Shown piece by piece: positions 1-7,158 of a DNA stretch of 17,614 nucleotides. The notes beneath the pieces are model-generated. The model did not search any database, was not told where the DNA came from, and saw only the letters and a program-made list of their open reading frames with translations. The position numbers and the translations under genes are program-made. Source of the stretch: CAYHBS01 sp964360995 (lineage in GTDB: Bacteria; Patescibacteriota; Minisyncoccia; Ryanbacterales; HO2-45-13); the NCBI GenBank assembly GCA_964360995.1, contig CAYHYZ010000013.1, forward strand, positions 1 through 17,614. Direction: 5' to 3'. Position 1 is the first letter of the stretch; every line of letters begins with the position of its first letter.

Positions 1-1653
1 AATGACTCCTACGTGTGCGCCCTCAATATCAATAGTGGCTGCGCGATACGGATGTGCAACGTGTCCGGCAATCATCGGCCAGTGCGTGTCACGACGCTCG
101 CGAAAATCGTGCATTTTGTGCTCCGGCACACCAAATCGTTCTAGCACTGTGCTGACATCTCCCTTCGCTTCAAAAAATACATCTCCATTACTTTCCTGCG
201 CGCGCGCGATCATTAACGTGATGTGATCTCGCTCTGTCACTTGCTTGGGAGTCTGTAAAAACACCCGGCCAATTTCGAAAAACTTCGGCGCATATTTTCC
301 ATCTTGATGATCACGAATCGTACGAAATAATCCTGGATGCAATGTGCCCCGCAGATATGCGGACGCGCTGGAGATGGGATTTTCCAGTTGCACAAGGTCG
401 TTGGTGTTCATCAGTAATTTTGCAGCGTCATCGGCACTCATAAACGCATAGTTCATCGCCTCGGAGTATCCAGTACCGGAAAGTAAATCTCGTAACTCTT
501 CTTTTAATTCATGCAAGTCATTTGCGTGTGGAGGCACCAACTGCGCGCTCGGAGGAACTGCGGGCACTCGGTCATATCCTGCAATACGTCCAATTTCTTC
601 GATTAAATCTATTTCATGTGTAAGATCAATGCGAAATGGCGGAGGAACAACGCGATATGATGCTTTTGCAAGACGCGTGACCGCACATCCAAGACGCTTT
701 AATATCGCCTCTATTTCTTTTTCAGAAATTTCCACACCAAGCATACGTGTCACATGATCTGTGCGTAAAGAAAGTCGTGCTGGCGCGCTTTCGTGCTCAC
801 CCACCTCCACTCGCCCCCTGAGCACAACACCACCGGCAACGTCGCGGATGAGCGCGGCAAGTCTATCTACGCCATGTGCGGCAAGCGATGGGTGTAGGCC
901 CGCAGAAAAACGCTGTGACGCATCGGTGCTCAATCCCAATAACTTGGCAGTCTTACGAATAAGCGCGCGGTCAAAATGCGCACCCTCGATTGCAACGCGT
1001 GTCGTTTTCTCCGTTACGCCAGTCCGCGCACCTCCCTTAATGCCCGCAATGGCGATGGGACCATCAGTATCTGCTATGACTAACGTTCCGATCGCAAGCT
1101 CGACATCTATGCCATCAAGCGTGACGATGCGTTCACCACGCACTGATCTCCGTACCACAATGTGTCCTTGAATGGTGTCTGCATCAAATACGTGGAGTGG
1201 CTGTCCGGTTTCTAACATGACGTAATTTGCAGCGTCTACTACATTATTGATGGATTGCATGTCGCAGACTTCTAGTCGCTCGATCATGTGTTTTGGAGAC
1301 GCTCCTACCACCACCTTATCCACGACGCGTAGTGCGTACGTTGTCACGTCTCCTTCAGCGTCCAACTGCACGCGCACCACGCCAGAGGCGCGCACCGTGG
1401 GAGACTCTTTCATTGAAGGAGTCCGAAACGTCACTTTCTTATTGAGTATCGCGCCAAGTTCTCGTGCCATTCCTTCGTGTCCTCCTGCATCTGCCACGCG
1501 ATTCGGCAGTACCGCAATCACCAACTGAGTGTCTTTCCCTTTTCGCACCACCTCTTCTACTTCAAATGCGTGGAGCGCGAGTGCATCAGCAACTGCCTCT
1601 GGAGATGGCAGTGTGGGAATATATGTTTTTAGCCACTGATAGGAGTACTTCAT
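1..1653 (-). CDS. pheT: Phenylalanine-tRNA ligase beta subunit, partial (3' end beyond the window)
   Basis: The reading frame is open from the ATG at 1653 to the window edge (551 codons, no stop). The protein is the beta subunit of the cytoplasmic (PheS)2(PheT)2 enzyme that charges tRNA-Phe. Seen: start MKYSYQWLKTYIP; the B3/B4 editing region with NVVDAANYVMLETGQPLHVF and TDASQRFSAG; the B5 domain with the PPFRIDLTHEIDLIEEIGR signature; then the catalytic-like core. The C-terminal anticodon-binding domain would lie outside. Oddity: in most bacterial PheT an EMAPII-like tRNA-binding OB fold of about 110 residues sits near residues 40-150. Here the text passes straight from HAFEVEEV (about residue 35) to the LPNRVADAGG segment (about residue 50), so that domain is absent. 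The start lies one base after the pheS TGA stop, which suggests translational coupling; no good Shine-Dalgarno is visible. Confidence 0.95.
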   Translation of the reverse strand, partial: MKYSYQWLKTYIPTLPSPEAVADALALHAFEVEEVVRKGKDTQLVIAVLPNRVADAGGHEGMARELGAILNKKVTFRTPSMKESPTVRASGVVRVQLDAEGDVTTYALRVVDKVVVGASPKHMIERLEVCDMQSINNVVDAANYVMLETGQPLHVFDADTIQGHIVVRRSVRGERIVTLDGIDVELAIGTLVIADTDGPIAIAGIKGGARTGVTEKTTRVAIEGAHFDRALIRKTAKLLGLSTDASQRFSAGLHPSLAAHGVDRLAALIRDVAGGVVLRGRVEVGEHESAPARLSLRTDHVTRMLGVEISEKEIEAILKRLGCAVTRLAKASYRVVPPPFRIDLTHEIDLIEEIGRIAGYDRVPAVPPSAQLVPPHANDLHELKEELRDLLSGTGYSEAMNYAFMSADDAAKLLMNTNDLVQLENPISSASAYLRGTLHPGLFRTIRDHQDGKYAPKFFEIGRVFLQTPKQVTERDHITLMIARAQESNGDVFFEAKGDVSTVLERFGVPEHKMHDFRERRDTHWPMIAGHVAHPYRAATIDIEGAHVGVI

Positions 1654-1654
1654 A

Positions 1655-2701
1655 TCAGAATTGCTCTAAGAATTTCATATGATTTTGACGGAATAGTCGA
1701 ATATCGGGAATTTTGTATTTCATCATTGCAATGCGGTCCATACCAACGCCGAATGCCGCGCCCCTCCATTCACCCGGAACATATCCGGCAGCGCGAAACA
1801 CTTCGTCATGCACCATGCCTGCTCCGGCAAGTTCCAGCCATCCGGATTGCTTGCACACTGCGCATCCCTTCCCGCGACAGGTAGTACAAGAAACATCAAT
1901 TTCGAACCCAGGCTCTACAAATGGAAAAAAGCTTGGGCGTAATCGAATTTCTACATCATCTGAAAGGAGCGTTCTAAAAAATGTCAGCAAAATATATTTC
2001 AGATGACTCACGGAAATATCTTTATCGACAATCAACCCTTCCATATTAATAAATTCCGAATCGTGGCTTGCGTCACTCGCTTCGTATCGATACACCGGAC
2101 CTGGAGCGATCATGCGAAATGGAGGCTGATGGGATTGCATATACCGCACTTGCAGCGCAGACGTATGCGTGCGAAGGAGTAAGCGCTGTTTTGGATCTTT
2201 TGGACGTGGTTGCTGACGAATCCAAAACGTATCCCAAAAATCTCGTGCAGGATGATCGGCGGGAATATTGAGCGAATCAAAATTATAAAACTCAGACTCC
2301 ACGTGCGGGCCGTCCACAATTTCAAAGCCCATGGGAATAAATACACCCTCCGCTTCTCGTCGAATCCGCGTCAGCGGATGAATATGCCCGCGTCCATTCC
2401 GGCGTCCCGGGAGTGAAATATCAATCGCCTCTTTTTCAAGTTGTGCGCGTGTGTGTGCGCCCTTGAGCTCAGACTGTTTTTCAGCAAGTAATCGTTCGAG
2501 TTCCTCGCGCAGTCCATTTGCCTTTGTGCCCATAATGGCGCGCTCTTCGGCTGGGAGATCCTTAAGCCCCCGTAAAATTGCAGTCAATTTGCCTTGTTTT
2601 CTGCCCAAATAACGAAGCTCGATATCTCGAAGCTCCCCTTGCGTAGAGGCAGATCCAATCGCCTCCCGCATCTCACGAGAAAGCGCGTCTAATGCGTGCA
2701 T
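1655..2701 (-). CDS. pheS: Phenylalanine-tRNA ligase alpha subunit
   Basis: 348 aa, the normal size for bacterial PheS, the class II catalytic subunit that activates Phe and transfers it to tRNA-Phe. Order of parts: N-terminal coiled-coil region (residues about 1-85, starting MHALDALSREMREAIGSA), motif 2 (YRYEASDASHDSEFINMEGL), the CTTCRGKGCAVCKQSGW segment leading to LAGAGMVH, and motif 3 (FGVGMDRIAMMKYKIPDIR). The frame stays open upstream to 3037, but only because it shadows the preceding dus gene. The ATG at 2701 fits the family N-terminus and lies 5 nt after the dus stop, with a weak AGGG upstream. It forms an operon with dus before it and pheT after it (TGA-T-ATG junction). Confidence 0.97.
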   Translation of the reverse strand: MHALDALSREMREAIGSASTQGELRDIELRYLGRKQGKLTAILRGLKDLPAEERAIMGTKANGLREELERLLAEKQSELKGAHTRAQLEKEAIDISLPGRRNGRGHIHPLTRIRREAEGVFIPMGFEIVDGPHVESEFYNFDSLNIPADHPARDFWDTFWIRQQPRPKDPKQRLLLRTHTSALQVRYMQSHQPPFRMIAPGPVYRYEASDASHDSEFINMEGLIVDKDISVSHLKYILLTFFRTLLSDDVEIRLRPSFFPFVEPGFEIDVSCTTCRGKGCAVCKQSGWLELAGAGMVHDEVFRAAGYVPGEWRGAAFGVGMDRIAMMKYKIPDIRLFRQNHMKFLEQF

Positions 2702-2706
2702 ACGCC

Positions 2707-3789
2707 CTAGTATAGGCCAAAAAGAGAGGAAATTACAGTGGATGAACGCCACCCCGCCGCCCGTGTTTCCTCTAAAATGCGTAGCGCGCTCACTCCATCT
2801 GGAGCCTCCATCAGCGCATGTCGGAGCGGAGAAAGTGACGGCGTTCCTTTTACATACGCATTTAAATGTTTCTTGATGATAGCAAAATGTTTTCCGTGCC
2901 CGTGAAATTCTGTAGTATTCCGCTCCGACGGTCCAAAAAATTCGATGTATGCGCTTAAATGCTCCATCATGACCGTGATGCGCTCCTCGTCTCCAATATT
3001 CGTCCTTCCACTGCAAAACCACGGATTTCCAAACCACGCTCTCCCCACCATCACACCATCTACACCAGTTTCTTCAGCGCGTGCATGCGCTTCAGCGAGT
3101 GACGCAACGTCACCATTCCCAATAATGAGCGTGCCGCTACCTTTCGCCATCTCGACGGCAGCGCGCGCAAGGTCCCACCGTGCAGGCACTTTAGACATTT
3201 CTTTACGCGTACGTAAATGCAATGTGATCGCGGCGGGGCGAGCATCCAAAAGTCTTGGGAGCCACGAATCAAGCTCAACCGTGTGATACCCAAGTCGAGT
3301 TTTAATGGAAACAGGAAGCCCTCCGCTTTCCGACTGCGCTGCCCGAATGACTTCCACTGCAAGTGCGGGATTTTTTATCAGTGCAGCCCCTGCTCCTTGT
3401 TTTTCGATCCCACGATCGGGGCACCCCATATTGATATCAATACCGTCAAATCCGAGAGACGCAATCAGACGTGCACACGCCGCGACGTTTTCTGGCTTTG
3501 ACGAAAATATTTGCGCAACAATGGGACGCTCCGCTTCTGAAAATACTAAATCGCGCAGGAGTTTCGGTTGTCCCTTTTCGGAGCAGAGTCCGTCGCAGGA
3601 TACAAATTCGGTATACATCACATCCGGCTTTCCATGCGCAGCAATAACGCGTCGAAACGCGGCGTCGGTTCCATCCGCCATGGGCGCGCATACTAAAAAT
3701 GGCTGGGGCAGGCGCTGCCAGAAATTTGCTGTATTCACAGTAGCAGGAATTTTCGTCATACCGTATGCACATGGTATCTCATGGCTCAC
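2707..3789 (-). CDS. tRNA-dihydrouridine synthase (Dus family)
   Basis: 360 aa, FMN-dependent TIM-barrel enzyme that reduces uridines in the tRNA D-loop. Seen: FLVCAPMADGTDAAFRRV near the N-terminus, the active-site cysteine in INMGCPDRG followed by KQGAGAALIKNP, VSIKTRLG, LHLRTRKEMSKVPARWD (family form is usually HGRTR), and the phosphate-binding IIGNGDV and GVMVGRAWFGNPW. The C-terminal helical part contains GKHFAIIKKHLNAY. The exact Dus subfamily (A, B or C) cannot be fixed by eye. The ATG at 3789 is used; an in-frame ATG at 3759 (MTKIPATV) is possible and would give a longer leader. It is the first gene of dus-pheS-pheT. A 34-bp inverted repeat lies just upstream (3807-3840) and probably governs the operon. 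Confidence 0.93.
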   Translation of the reverse strand: MSHEIPCAYGMTKIPATVNTANFWQRLPQPFLVCAPMADGTDAAFRRVIAAHGKPDVMYTEFVSCDGLCSEKGQPKLLRDLVFSEAERPIVAQIFSSKPENVAACARLIASLGFDGIDINMGCPDRGIEKQGAGAALIKNPALAVEVIRAAQSESGGLPVSIKTRLGYHTVELDSWLPRLLDARPAAITLHLRTRKEMSKVPARWDLARAAVEMAKGSGTLIIGNGDVASLAEAHARAEETGVDGVMVGRAWFGNPWFCSGRTNIGDEERITVMMEHLSAYIEFFGPSERNTTEFHGHGKHFAIIKKHLNAYVKGTPSLSPLRHALMEAPDGVSALRILEETRAAGWRSSTVISSLFGLY

Positions 3790-3806
3790 AGATTTGCACG
3801 AACACT

Positions 3807-3840
3807 CTATACCCCTAATTCGTTCGAATTAGGGGTATAG
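3807..3840. promoter_or_regulatory. Palindromic operator upstream of dus-pheS-pheT
   Basis: Perfect inverted repeat with 16-bp arms (CTATACCCCTAATTCG and its complement) around a central TT. Its inner 22 bp, CCCTAATTCG-TT-CGAATTAGGG, match the palindrome at 4182-4203 except for the two central bases. On the minus strand the right arm runs directly into TATAGA, a good -10 candidate for dus. No U-tract follows, so a terminator is unlikely. Inferred to be the binding site of the ArsR-type protein encoded next to it. Confidence 0.7.
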
Positions 3841-3856
3841 ACAATCCAGCTATTTA

Positions 3857-4132
3857 TTAAAAAAGCGAAAGTATGGCGCGCGCCGCAGGAGACTGCGCAC
3901 GTAACGATGTAAGATGATAATATGCCCGTAAACCGCGCTGCTCTCGATTTACAATATCGACTGATGACAAAATGGCCAGATGTTTTGATGTAGCCTTTAT
4001 AGACAGTCTGAGCTCCCCAGCGATTTCACCCACGGTTGTCTCTCCATTCTTCCGGAGCAAGCGGAGTATCGAGAGTCGGCGCTTGTTCGCCATCGCCTTT
4101 AATGTGCGCTCAATGTCTTTAATATTTTCCAT
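3857..4132 (-). CDS. ArsR-type winged-helix transcriptional regulator
   Basis: 91 aa, a single winged helix-turn-helix domain. Seen: LKAMANKRRLSILRLL (helix 1-2), TVGEIAGELRLSIKATSKHL (HTH with recognition helix) and an RGLRAYYHLT beta-wing. This is the usual ArsR/SmtB layout at the family's lower size range. The protein contains no cysteine, so the classic ELCVCDL-type metal site is absent; the signal is unknown and could be another ligand, a redox-independent cue or protein contact. Start at the ATG at 4132; no clear Shine-Dalgarno. It lies between two copies of one palindrome, one over its own promoter and one before the dus operon, which suggests autoregulation and control of dus-pheST. 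Function as repressor is inferred from the family. Confidence 0.88.
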   Translation of the reverse strand: MENIKDIERTLKAMANKRRLSILRLLRKNGETTVGEIAGELRLSIKATSKHLAILSSVDIVNREQRGLRAYYHLTSLRAQSPAARAILSLF

Positions 4133-4181
4133 ATGACAGGCTATTTATTTTAATAATGATAGTTAGTTGCTTCTTATAGTA

Positions 4182-4203
4182 CCCTAATTCGCGCGAATTA
4201 GGG
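4182..4203. promoter_or_regulatory. Palindromic operator in the ArsR-type gene's promoter
   Basis: Perfect 22-bp palindrome, CCCTAATTCG-CG-CGAATTAGGG. On the minus strand it is followed at once by TACTATAAG, a plausible -10 element about 50 nt before the regulator's ATG, so a bound dimer would cover the -35/spacer region. It matches the inner part of the repeat at 3807-3840. The rest of 4204-4325 shows no gene; only a weak hairpin (GCGTT/AACGC) follows the stop codon at 4326. Confidence 0.7.
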
Positions 4204-4325
4204 ACACTGTGTACACGAACAAGGTGAGAATGAAAAAAAATCACAAGCAATATACGACTTTCATATACTATTCGCGTAAAGACGTGTTATATAGGCCTGC
4301 GCGTTAGGGATGGGTCGCTTGAACG

Positions 4326-5804
4326 CTAATCTTCTATTTGGAAAATAGGAAGCACCGACGCGGCCTCTGGCGACACATTGTCGCCAGTTGCAGATGTCTT
4401 GGTATTTGCGAGATATGTATAAAAGACGCTCTGAGAAATGTACTCGCGAATGAGATCGGCATCTTTCTTTCGATCTGTACTCCCGAGTAGCACAATCCCA
4501 ATAGGACGTTGCTCAAACTCCGTCATCGGTAGCTCAAATACTGATACGAGCGTCTCGCCTGCCGCTCCCGTAAATCCACTCTTGCTCCCAATATGTCCTG
4601 GTACGTCCAAAAATTGACTGATGTTCTTCCATTGATACGCGTGGTGAGTATTACTCGCAGGCAATATTTTTGTACGCAGCGTAGTGACTCCCAGAAGGTG
4701 TTGTTTACTTACGTATAAGTACCGCGCGAGCCGAATGAGATCGAGCGCAGTGGAAGTGTTCCCCACCGACAGACCACTGGCGTCATCAAATGTCGTTTGT
4801 TTGAGTCCAATTGATGCAACTTTTGCATTCATTAAATTTATAAATCGTTGCTCTCCGGTGTATTCCGCAAATACCATAGCAGCATCATTGCTCGACTCGA
4901 GAAGTAGTGGAAATACCAGTTCTTCAACTTCCAATGTATCTCCAACGCGCAAATCTCCACCAACTCCTTCAGTATCCACGGCGGACTCTGAAATGGATAA
5001 CTCTTTGTAGTGATCCAAATGATCAAGCGCGGTCAGTGCGGTAAATAATTTACTAATTGATGCAATCGGCAATACAACATTTCCCTGCTCTTCAAGTAAC
5101 ACATCTCCGGTGCTGAGATCTGCAACTGCAAATGCGGTTGCAGTAATGCCTTGTGGAATGGGCACCGCCGCGGACCGCACATAATATCCGCGCGGAGCAG
5201 CCGTAACTTCATCGCGCACGCCGGTTACAATGATCGGAGTGCCAATATCAATCATTTCAAAAAGCGCTGCAGAGTCTTCTGTGGAAAGCCGAATACACCC
5301 CCCGGAATACGTAGAATTGACGAGCGTGCCATCATCTTTGTGCGGCCATCCATGAATAAAATAATTTCCGTAAAAATGCATGGAGTATGGCATCCAAATT
5401 TTTGTTATTGACGAAAAATGATTCTTCTCTTTTGTCTTGACGGTGTACCTGCCTGCGGGAGTCTCGTACGTAGAGCCGGGCTTCCCCGTTGCCAAAATTG
5501 GGAACGTGCGCTCAACTTTTCCTTCTTTATACACCGCAAGCACCTTTGCGTTGAGATCTGCATGAATGGCTGTACCAGTTTTTGGCATCGCGAGTGGTTC
5601 TTTCACGGAACCAGGAGTGAACTCGGGTATTTCGTGTGCACTGGGAGCTTCTCCAATATTAGCCGGGATTTCGGGAGTACGTTCAACAAAAATATCAGAT
5701 AGCATTGCGGGAGACTTGCCGAGCGCGGCCGCACCTCCAGACGCAAGCAAAAAACCAAGTGCAAGAGTAAAGAGAATAAAAAAATGCCGGTGAATACTAC
5801 GCAT
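4326..5804 (-). CDS. Secreted L,D-transpeptidase / D,D-carboxypeptidase fusion (YkuD + peptidase S11)
   Basis: 492 aa from the ATG at 5804; an upstream extension of the frame to 5933 would overlap the next gene and its terminator. Residues 1-28 form a signal peptide or membrane anchor (MRSIHRHFFILFTLALGFLL). Residues about 75-195 are a YkuD L,D-transpeptidase domain with H151 (YFIHGWP) and catalytic C170 (YSGGCIRLS). Residues about 215-470 are a PBP5-like serine D-Ala-D-Ala carboxypeptidase with S249-I-S-K252 (SxxK), S304-S-N306 (SxN) and K408-S-G (KTG variant). The carboxypeptidase trims pentapeptide stems to the tetrapeptides that L,D-transpeptidases use as donors, so one polypeptide could carry out two successive cell-wall steps outside the membrane. 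A consensus-like -10 (TATAAT, 5824-5829) lies close upstream. Monocistronic by its surroundings. Confidence 0.93.
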   Translation of the reverse strand: MRSIHRHFFILFTLALGFLLASGGAAALGKSPAMLSDIFVERTPEIPANIGEAPSAHEIPEFTPGSVKEPLAMPKTGTAIHADLNAKVLAVYKEGKVERTFPILATGKPGSTYETPAGRYTVKTKEKNHFSSITKIWMPYSMHFYGNYFIHGWPHKDDGTLVNSTYSGGCIRLSTEDSAALFEMIDIGTPIIVTGVRDEVTAAPRGYYVRSAAVPIPQGITATAFAVADLSTGDVLLEEQGNVVLPIASISKLFTALTALDHLDHYKELSISESAVDTEGVGGDLRVGDTLEVEELVFPLLLESSNDAAMVFAEYTGEQRFINLMNAKVASIGLKQTTFDDASGLSVGNTSTALDLIRLARYLYVSKQHLLGVTTLRTKILPASNTHHAYQWKNISQFLDVPGHIGSKSGFTGAAGETLVSVFELPMTEFEQRPIGIVLLGSTDRKKDADLIREYISQSVFYTYLANTKTSATGDNVSPEAASVLPIFQIED

Positions 5805-5823
5805 TGTGTTTCGTGTGCATTCT

Positions 5824-5829
5824 ATTATA
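5824..5829 (-). promoter_or_regulatory. Candidate -10 box for the L,D-transpeptidase fusion gene
   Basis: Minus-strand TATAAT, 20 nt before the ATG at 5804. No convincing -35 hexamer is seen at 16-18 bp, so the assignment is only moderate. Confidence 0.4.
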
Positions 5830-5861
5830 CGTGCGCGCGGTGAATATATCGCTGTGGATAG

Positions 5862-5911
5862 AAAAACCCCGTCCCTCACCTCCGCCGGTTGGCGGATGGC
5901 GAGGGACGGGG
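5862..5911 (-). terminator. Strong intrinsic terminator after the third zinc-knuckle/DnaA-IV-like gene
   Basis: 11-bp perfect stem CCCCGTCCCTC (5867-5877) with GAGGGACGGGG (5901-5911). The loop holds a nested hairpin (CCGCC/GGCGG). On the minus strand it is followed by TTTTTCTAT. It begins 2 nt after the stop codon of the gene at 5914. Confidence 0.9.
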
Positions 5912-5913
5912 CG

Positions 5914-6441
5914 TTATGCTGGCGCTTCCGCAAGTTTTAGCTTCACTTGTGCGATGGCGTCTCGAAACTCCCAATCTTCCTTCAGTCGATCATGGATCAT
6001 TCTACGATCCTCACGAATCGTCGCGTAACTGACGCGTAATCCCATGGCGAGCTCCCTGACGCTCGTGCCACGTTCCCCACACATCGCCACCACGATGCGG
6101 CGCGCGAATACACGGCTTGATGAGCGCTCACTAGGATTAAAAAACTCCGAACAATTCATCCCCCGAATTGCACAGACAACGCGTACCACATGCAGAATCT
6201 GCTCGTCTGTACCCTCTCCCCTTGGAAAGGCATAAATACCTGAAACGGTGCTGTGAGATACTGCCACTGATTGACAGCGTGTTTCGTCGCACACCGACGG
6301 ATATGAATTTCCGCAATACGCACAAAACTTCTGCTTATACGTTCCATGTTGGTGGTCAAAACATCGCTTCCCATGCGTACACCGGTTCAACCTTGCTCTA
6401 CATACGCCGCAGAATCTTAGGCTTCGCTTTTCCTCTTGCAT
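5914..6441 (-). CDS. Zinc-knuckle protein with DnaA domain IV-like C-terminus (paralogue 3)
   Basis: 175 aa from the ATG at 6441, chosen because GAGGTG stands 5 nt upstream. The frame is open to a TTG at 6549, but that would overlap the previous gene. Residues 11-56 carry C11-x2-C14, C27-x2-H30, C40-x2-C43 and C51-x4-C56, a paired zinc-ribbon or knuckle pattern. Residues about 80-170 resemble DnaA domain IV, a helical HTH that binds DNA: VVRVVCAIRGMNCSEFF, an R/S-rich turn, FARRIVVAM, then TSVRELAMGLRVSYATIRED, ending with a helix. No AAA+ ATPase region is present. It is the last of three tandem paralogues, 52 nt after the second. Presumably a DNA-binding protein; the true target is unknown. 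Not recognised as a named family. Confidence 0.85.
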   Translation of the reverse strand: MQEEKRSLRFCGVCRARLNRCTHGKRCFDHQHGTYKQKFCAYCGNSYPSVCDETRCQSVAVSHSTVSGIYAFPRGEGTDEQILHVVRVVCAIRGMNCSEFFNPSERSSSRVFARRIVVAMCGERGTSVRELAMGLRVSYATIREDRRMIHDRLKEDWEFRDAIAQVKLKLAEAPA

Positions 6442-6465
6442 GCCACACCTCACGAAAGTACTTCG

Positions 6466-6495
6466 AGCACAGTGTACCAGAAAGTGTACAGTGCT
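6466..6495. promoter_or_regulatory. Imperfect palindrome with a direct repeat between paralogues 2 and 3
   Basis: The segment starts AGCACAGTGTAC and ends GTGTACAGTGCT. It forms an imperfect inverted repeat (AGCAC...GTGCT ends with GTAC inner halves) and contains AGTGTAC twice, 12 bp apart (6471-6477 and 6483-6489). It overlaps the stop codon of paralogue 2 and lies before the Shine-Dalgarno of paralogue 3. It could be an operator or an RNA hairpin; there is no U-tract. Confidence 0.35.
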
Positions 6496-7072
6496 ACACT
6501 CGCCGCTCAGCGCTGATCCGCTCGAGCGTAGCTTGAATACTAAGCTCAATGACTTGGAGAGCGTGTTCTTCTTCGACGCGGTTGCGAAGTGTGTACGAAA
6601 TCCTCATATATTTCGTCACTACCTGCGGATGTTTGTTCAGATATTCCGCAATAAGTTCAGTGGAAAGGTCTGGGGCATACTTGCGCGCAATTGCGCACAC
6701 CAGTCGCCTTGCTTCGTTGACGTGCCTCACTGATCTTCCTGAGCGCATAGTGTCAATACTGACACCGGTTGCCTCGGAAACTTTCGAGGCAATGAGTACA
6801 AGTCGGTCATACGCGCGCATGCCACGCATCGCAGCCTGGATGTACTCCCGAACCACTCCCGTTTCTTCCAACGTCGGTGCGTGACTTGGCTTCCACGGGC
6901 CACATGACGCACAATGATTCTGATGCAAACGACATCCGCAATTGCCACAGTATTGTGCGCGTCCCGCAAACGACAGATGTCTATGGCATCGATACCCTCG
7001 ATCCGCCGCGCTCACGCGCACTCCATCAATTTCGCAGAATTTTTTTGTATGAGCATTCCAAATGGATGCCAT
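6494..7072 (-). CDS. Zinc-knuckle protein with DnaA domain IV-like C-terminus (paralogue 2)
   Basis: 192 aa from the ATG at 7072, chosen because GGAGGTG lies 5 nt upstream; the longer GTG frame to 7144 would run into the terminator hairpin at 7134-7154. Residues 13-57 carry C13, C29-x2-H32, C42-x2-C45 and C54-x2-C57. The partner expected for C13 is D16 here, so the first knuckle looks altered. Residues about 93-185 fit DnaA domain IV: IASKVSEATGVSIDTMRSGR, NEARRLVCAIARKY, STELIAEYLNKHPQVVTKYM, then TLRNRVEEE. The GGRDHST signature of DnaA is not kept (NKHPQVV in its place). It has no ATPase domain. It is the middle gene of the trio, probably with its own promoter after the terminator, and is possibly cotranscribed with paralogue 3. 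Confidence 0.87.
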   Translation of the reverse strand: MASIWNAHTKKFCEIDGVRVSAADRGYRCHRHLSFAGRAQYCGNCGCRLHQNHCASCGPWKPSHAPTLEETGVVREYIQAAMRGMRAYDRLVLIASKVSEATGVSIDTMRSGRSVRHVNEARRLVCAIARKYAPDLSTELIAEYLNKHPQVVTKYMRISYTLRNRVEEEHALQVIELSIQATLERISAERRV

Positions 7073-7121
7073 GTGCCACCTCCACTGAGTCTGAGCAATA
7101 TATACAGTATTTCTTGATGCA

Positions 7122-7154
7122 AGTAAAGAAATAGGGCGGTCCACTGGACCGCCC
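7122..7154 (-). terminator. Intrinsic terminator between paralogues 1 and 2
   Basis: 9-bp perfect stem GGGCGGTCC (7134-7142) with GGACCGCCC (7146-7154) and a 3-nt loop. On the minus strand it is followed by TATTTCTTTACTT. It starts 5 nt after the stop of paralogue 1. Confidence 0.85.
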
Positions 7155-7158
7155 CGAT

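Noticed and set aside
2702..3037. Upstream extension of the pheS reading frame (112 extra residues)
   Set aside because: It lies wholly inside the dus gene in another frame and has no similarity to PheS; the ATG at 2701 matches the family N-terminus.
3807..3840. Inverted repeat read as a terminator of the ArsR-type gene
   Set aside because: No U-tract follows on either strand, and the core is repeated at the regulator's own promoter.
5853..5861. DnaA-box-like CTATCCACA next to the DnaA-IV-like gene block (another near match at 1316-1324)
   Set aside because: Single sites with one mismatch each, one inside pheT; no cluster, no AT-rich unwinding element, no dnaA or dnaN, so no origin is supported.
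5805..5933. N-terminal extension of the L,D-transpeptidase fusion
   Set aside because: It would run through a strong terminator and into the preceding gene; the signal peptide begins at the ATG at 5804.
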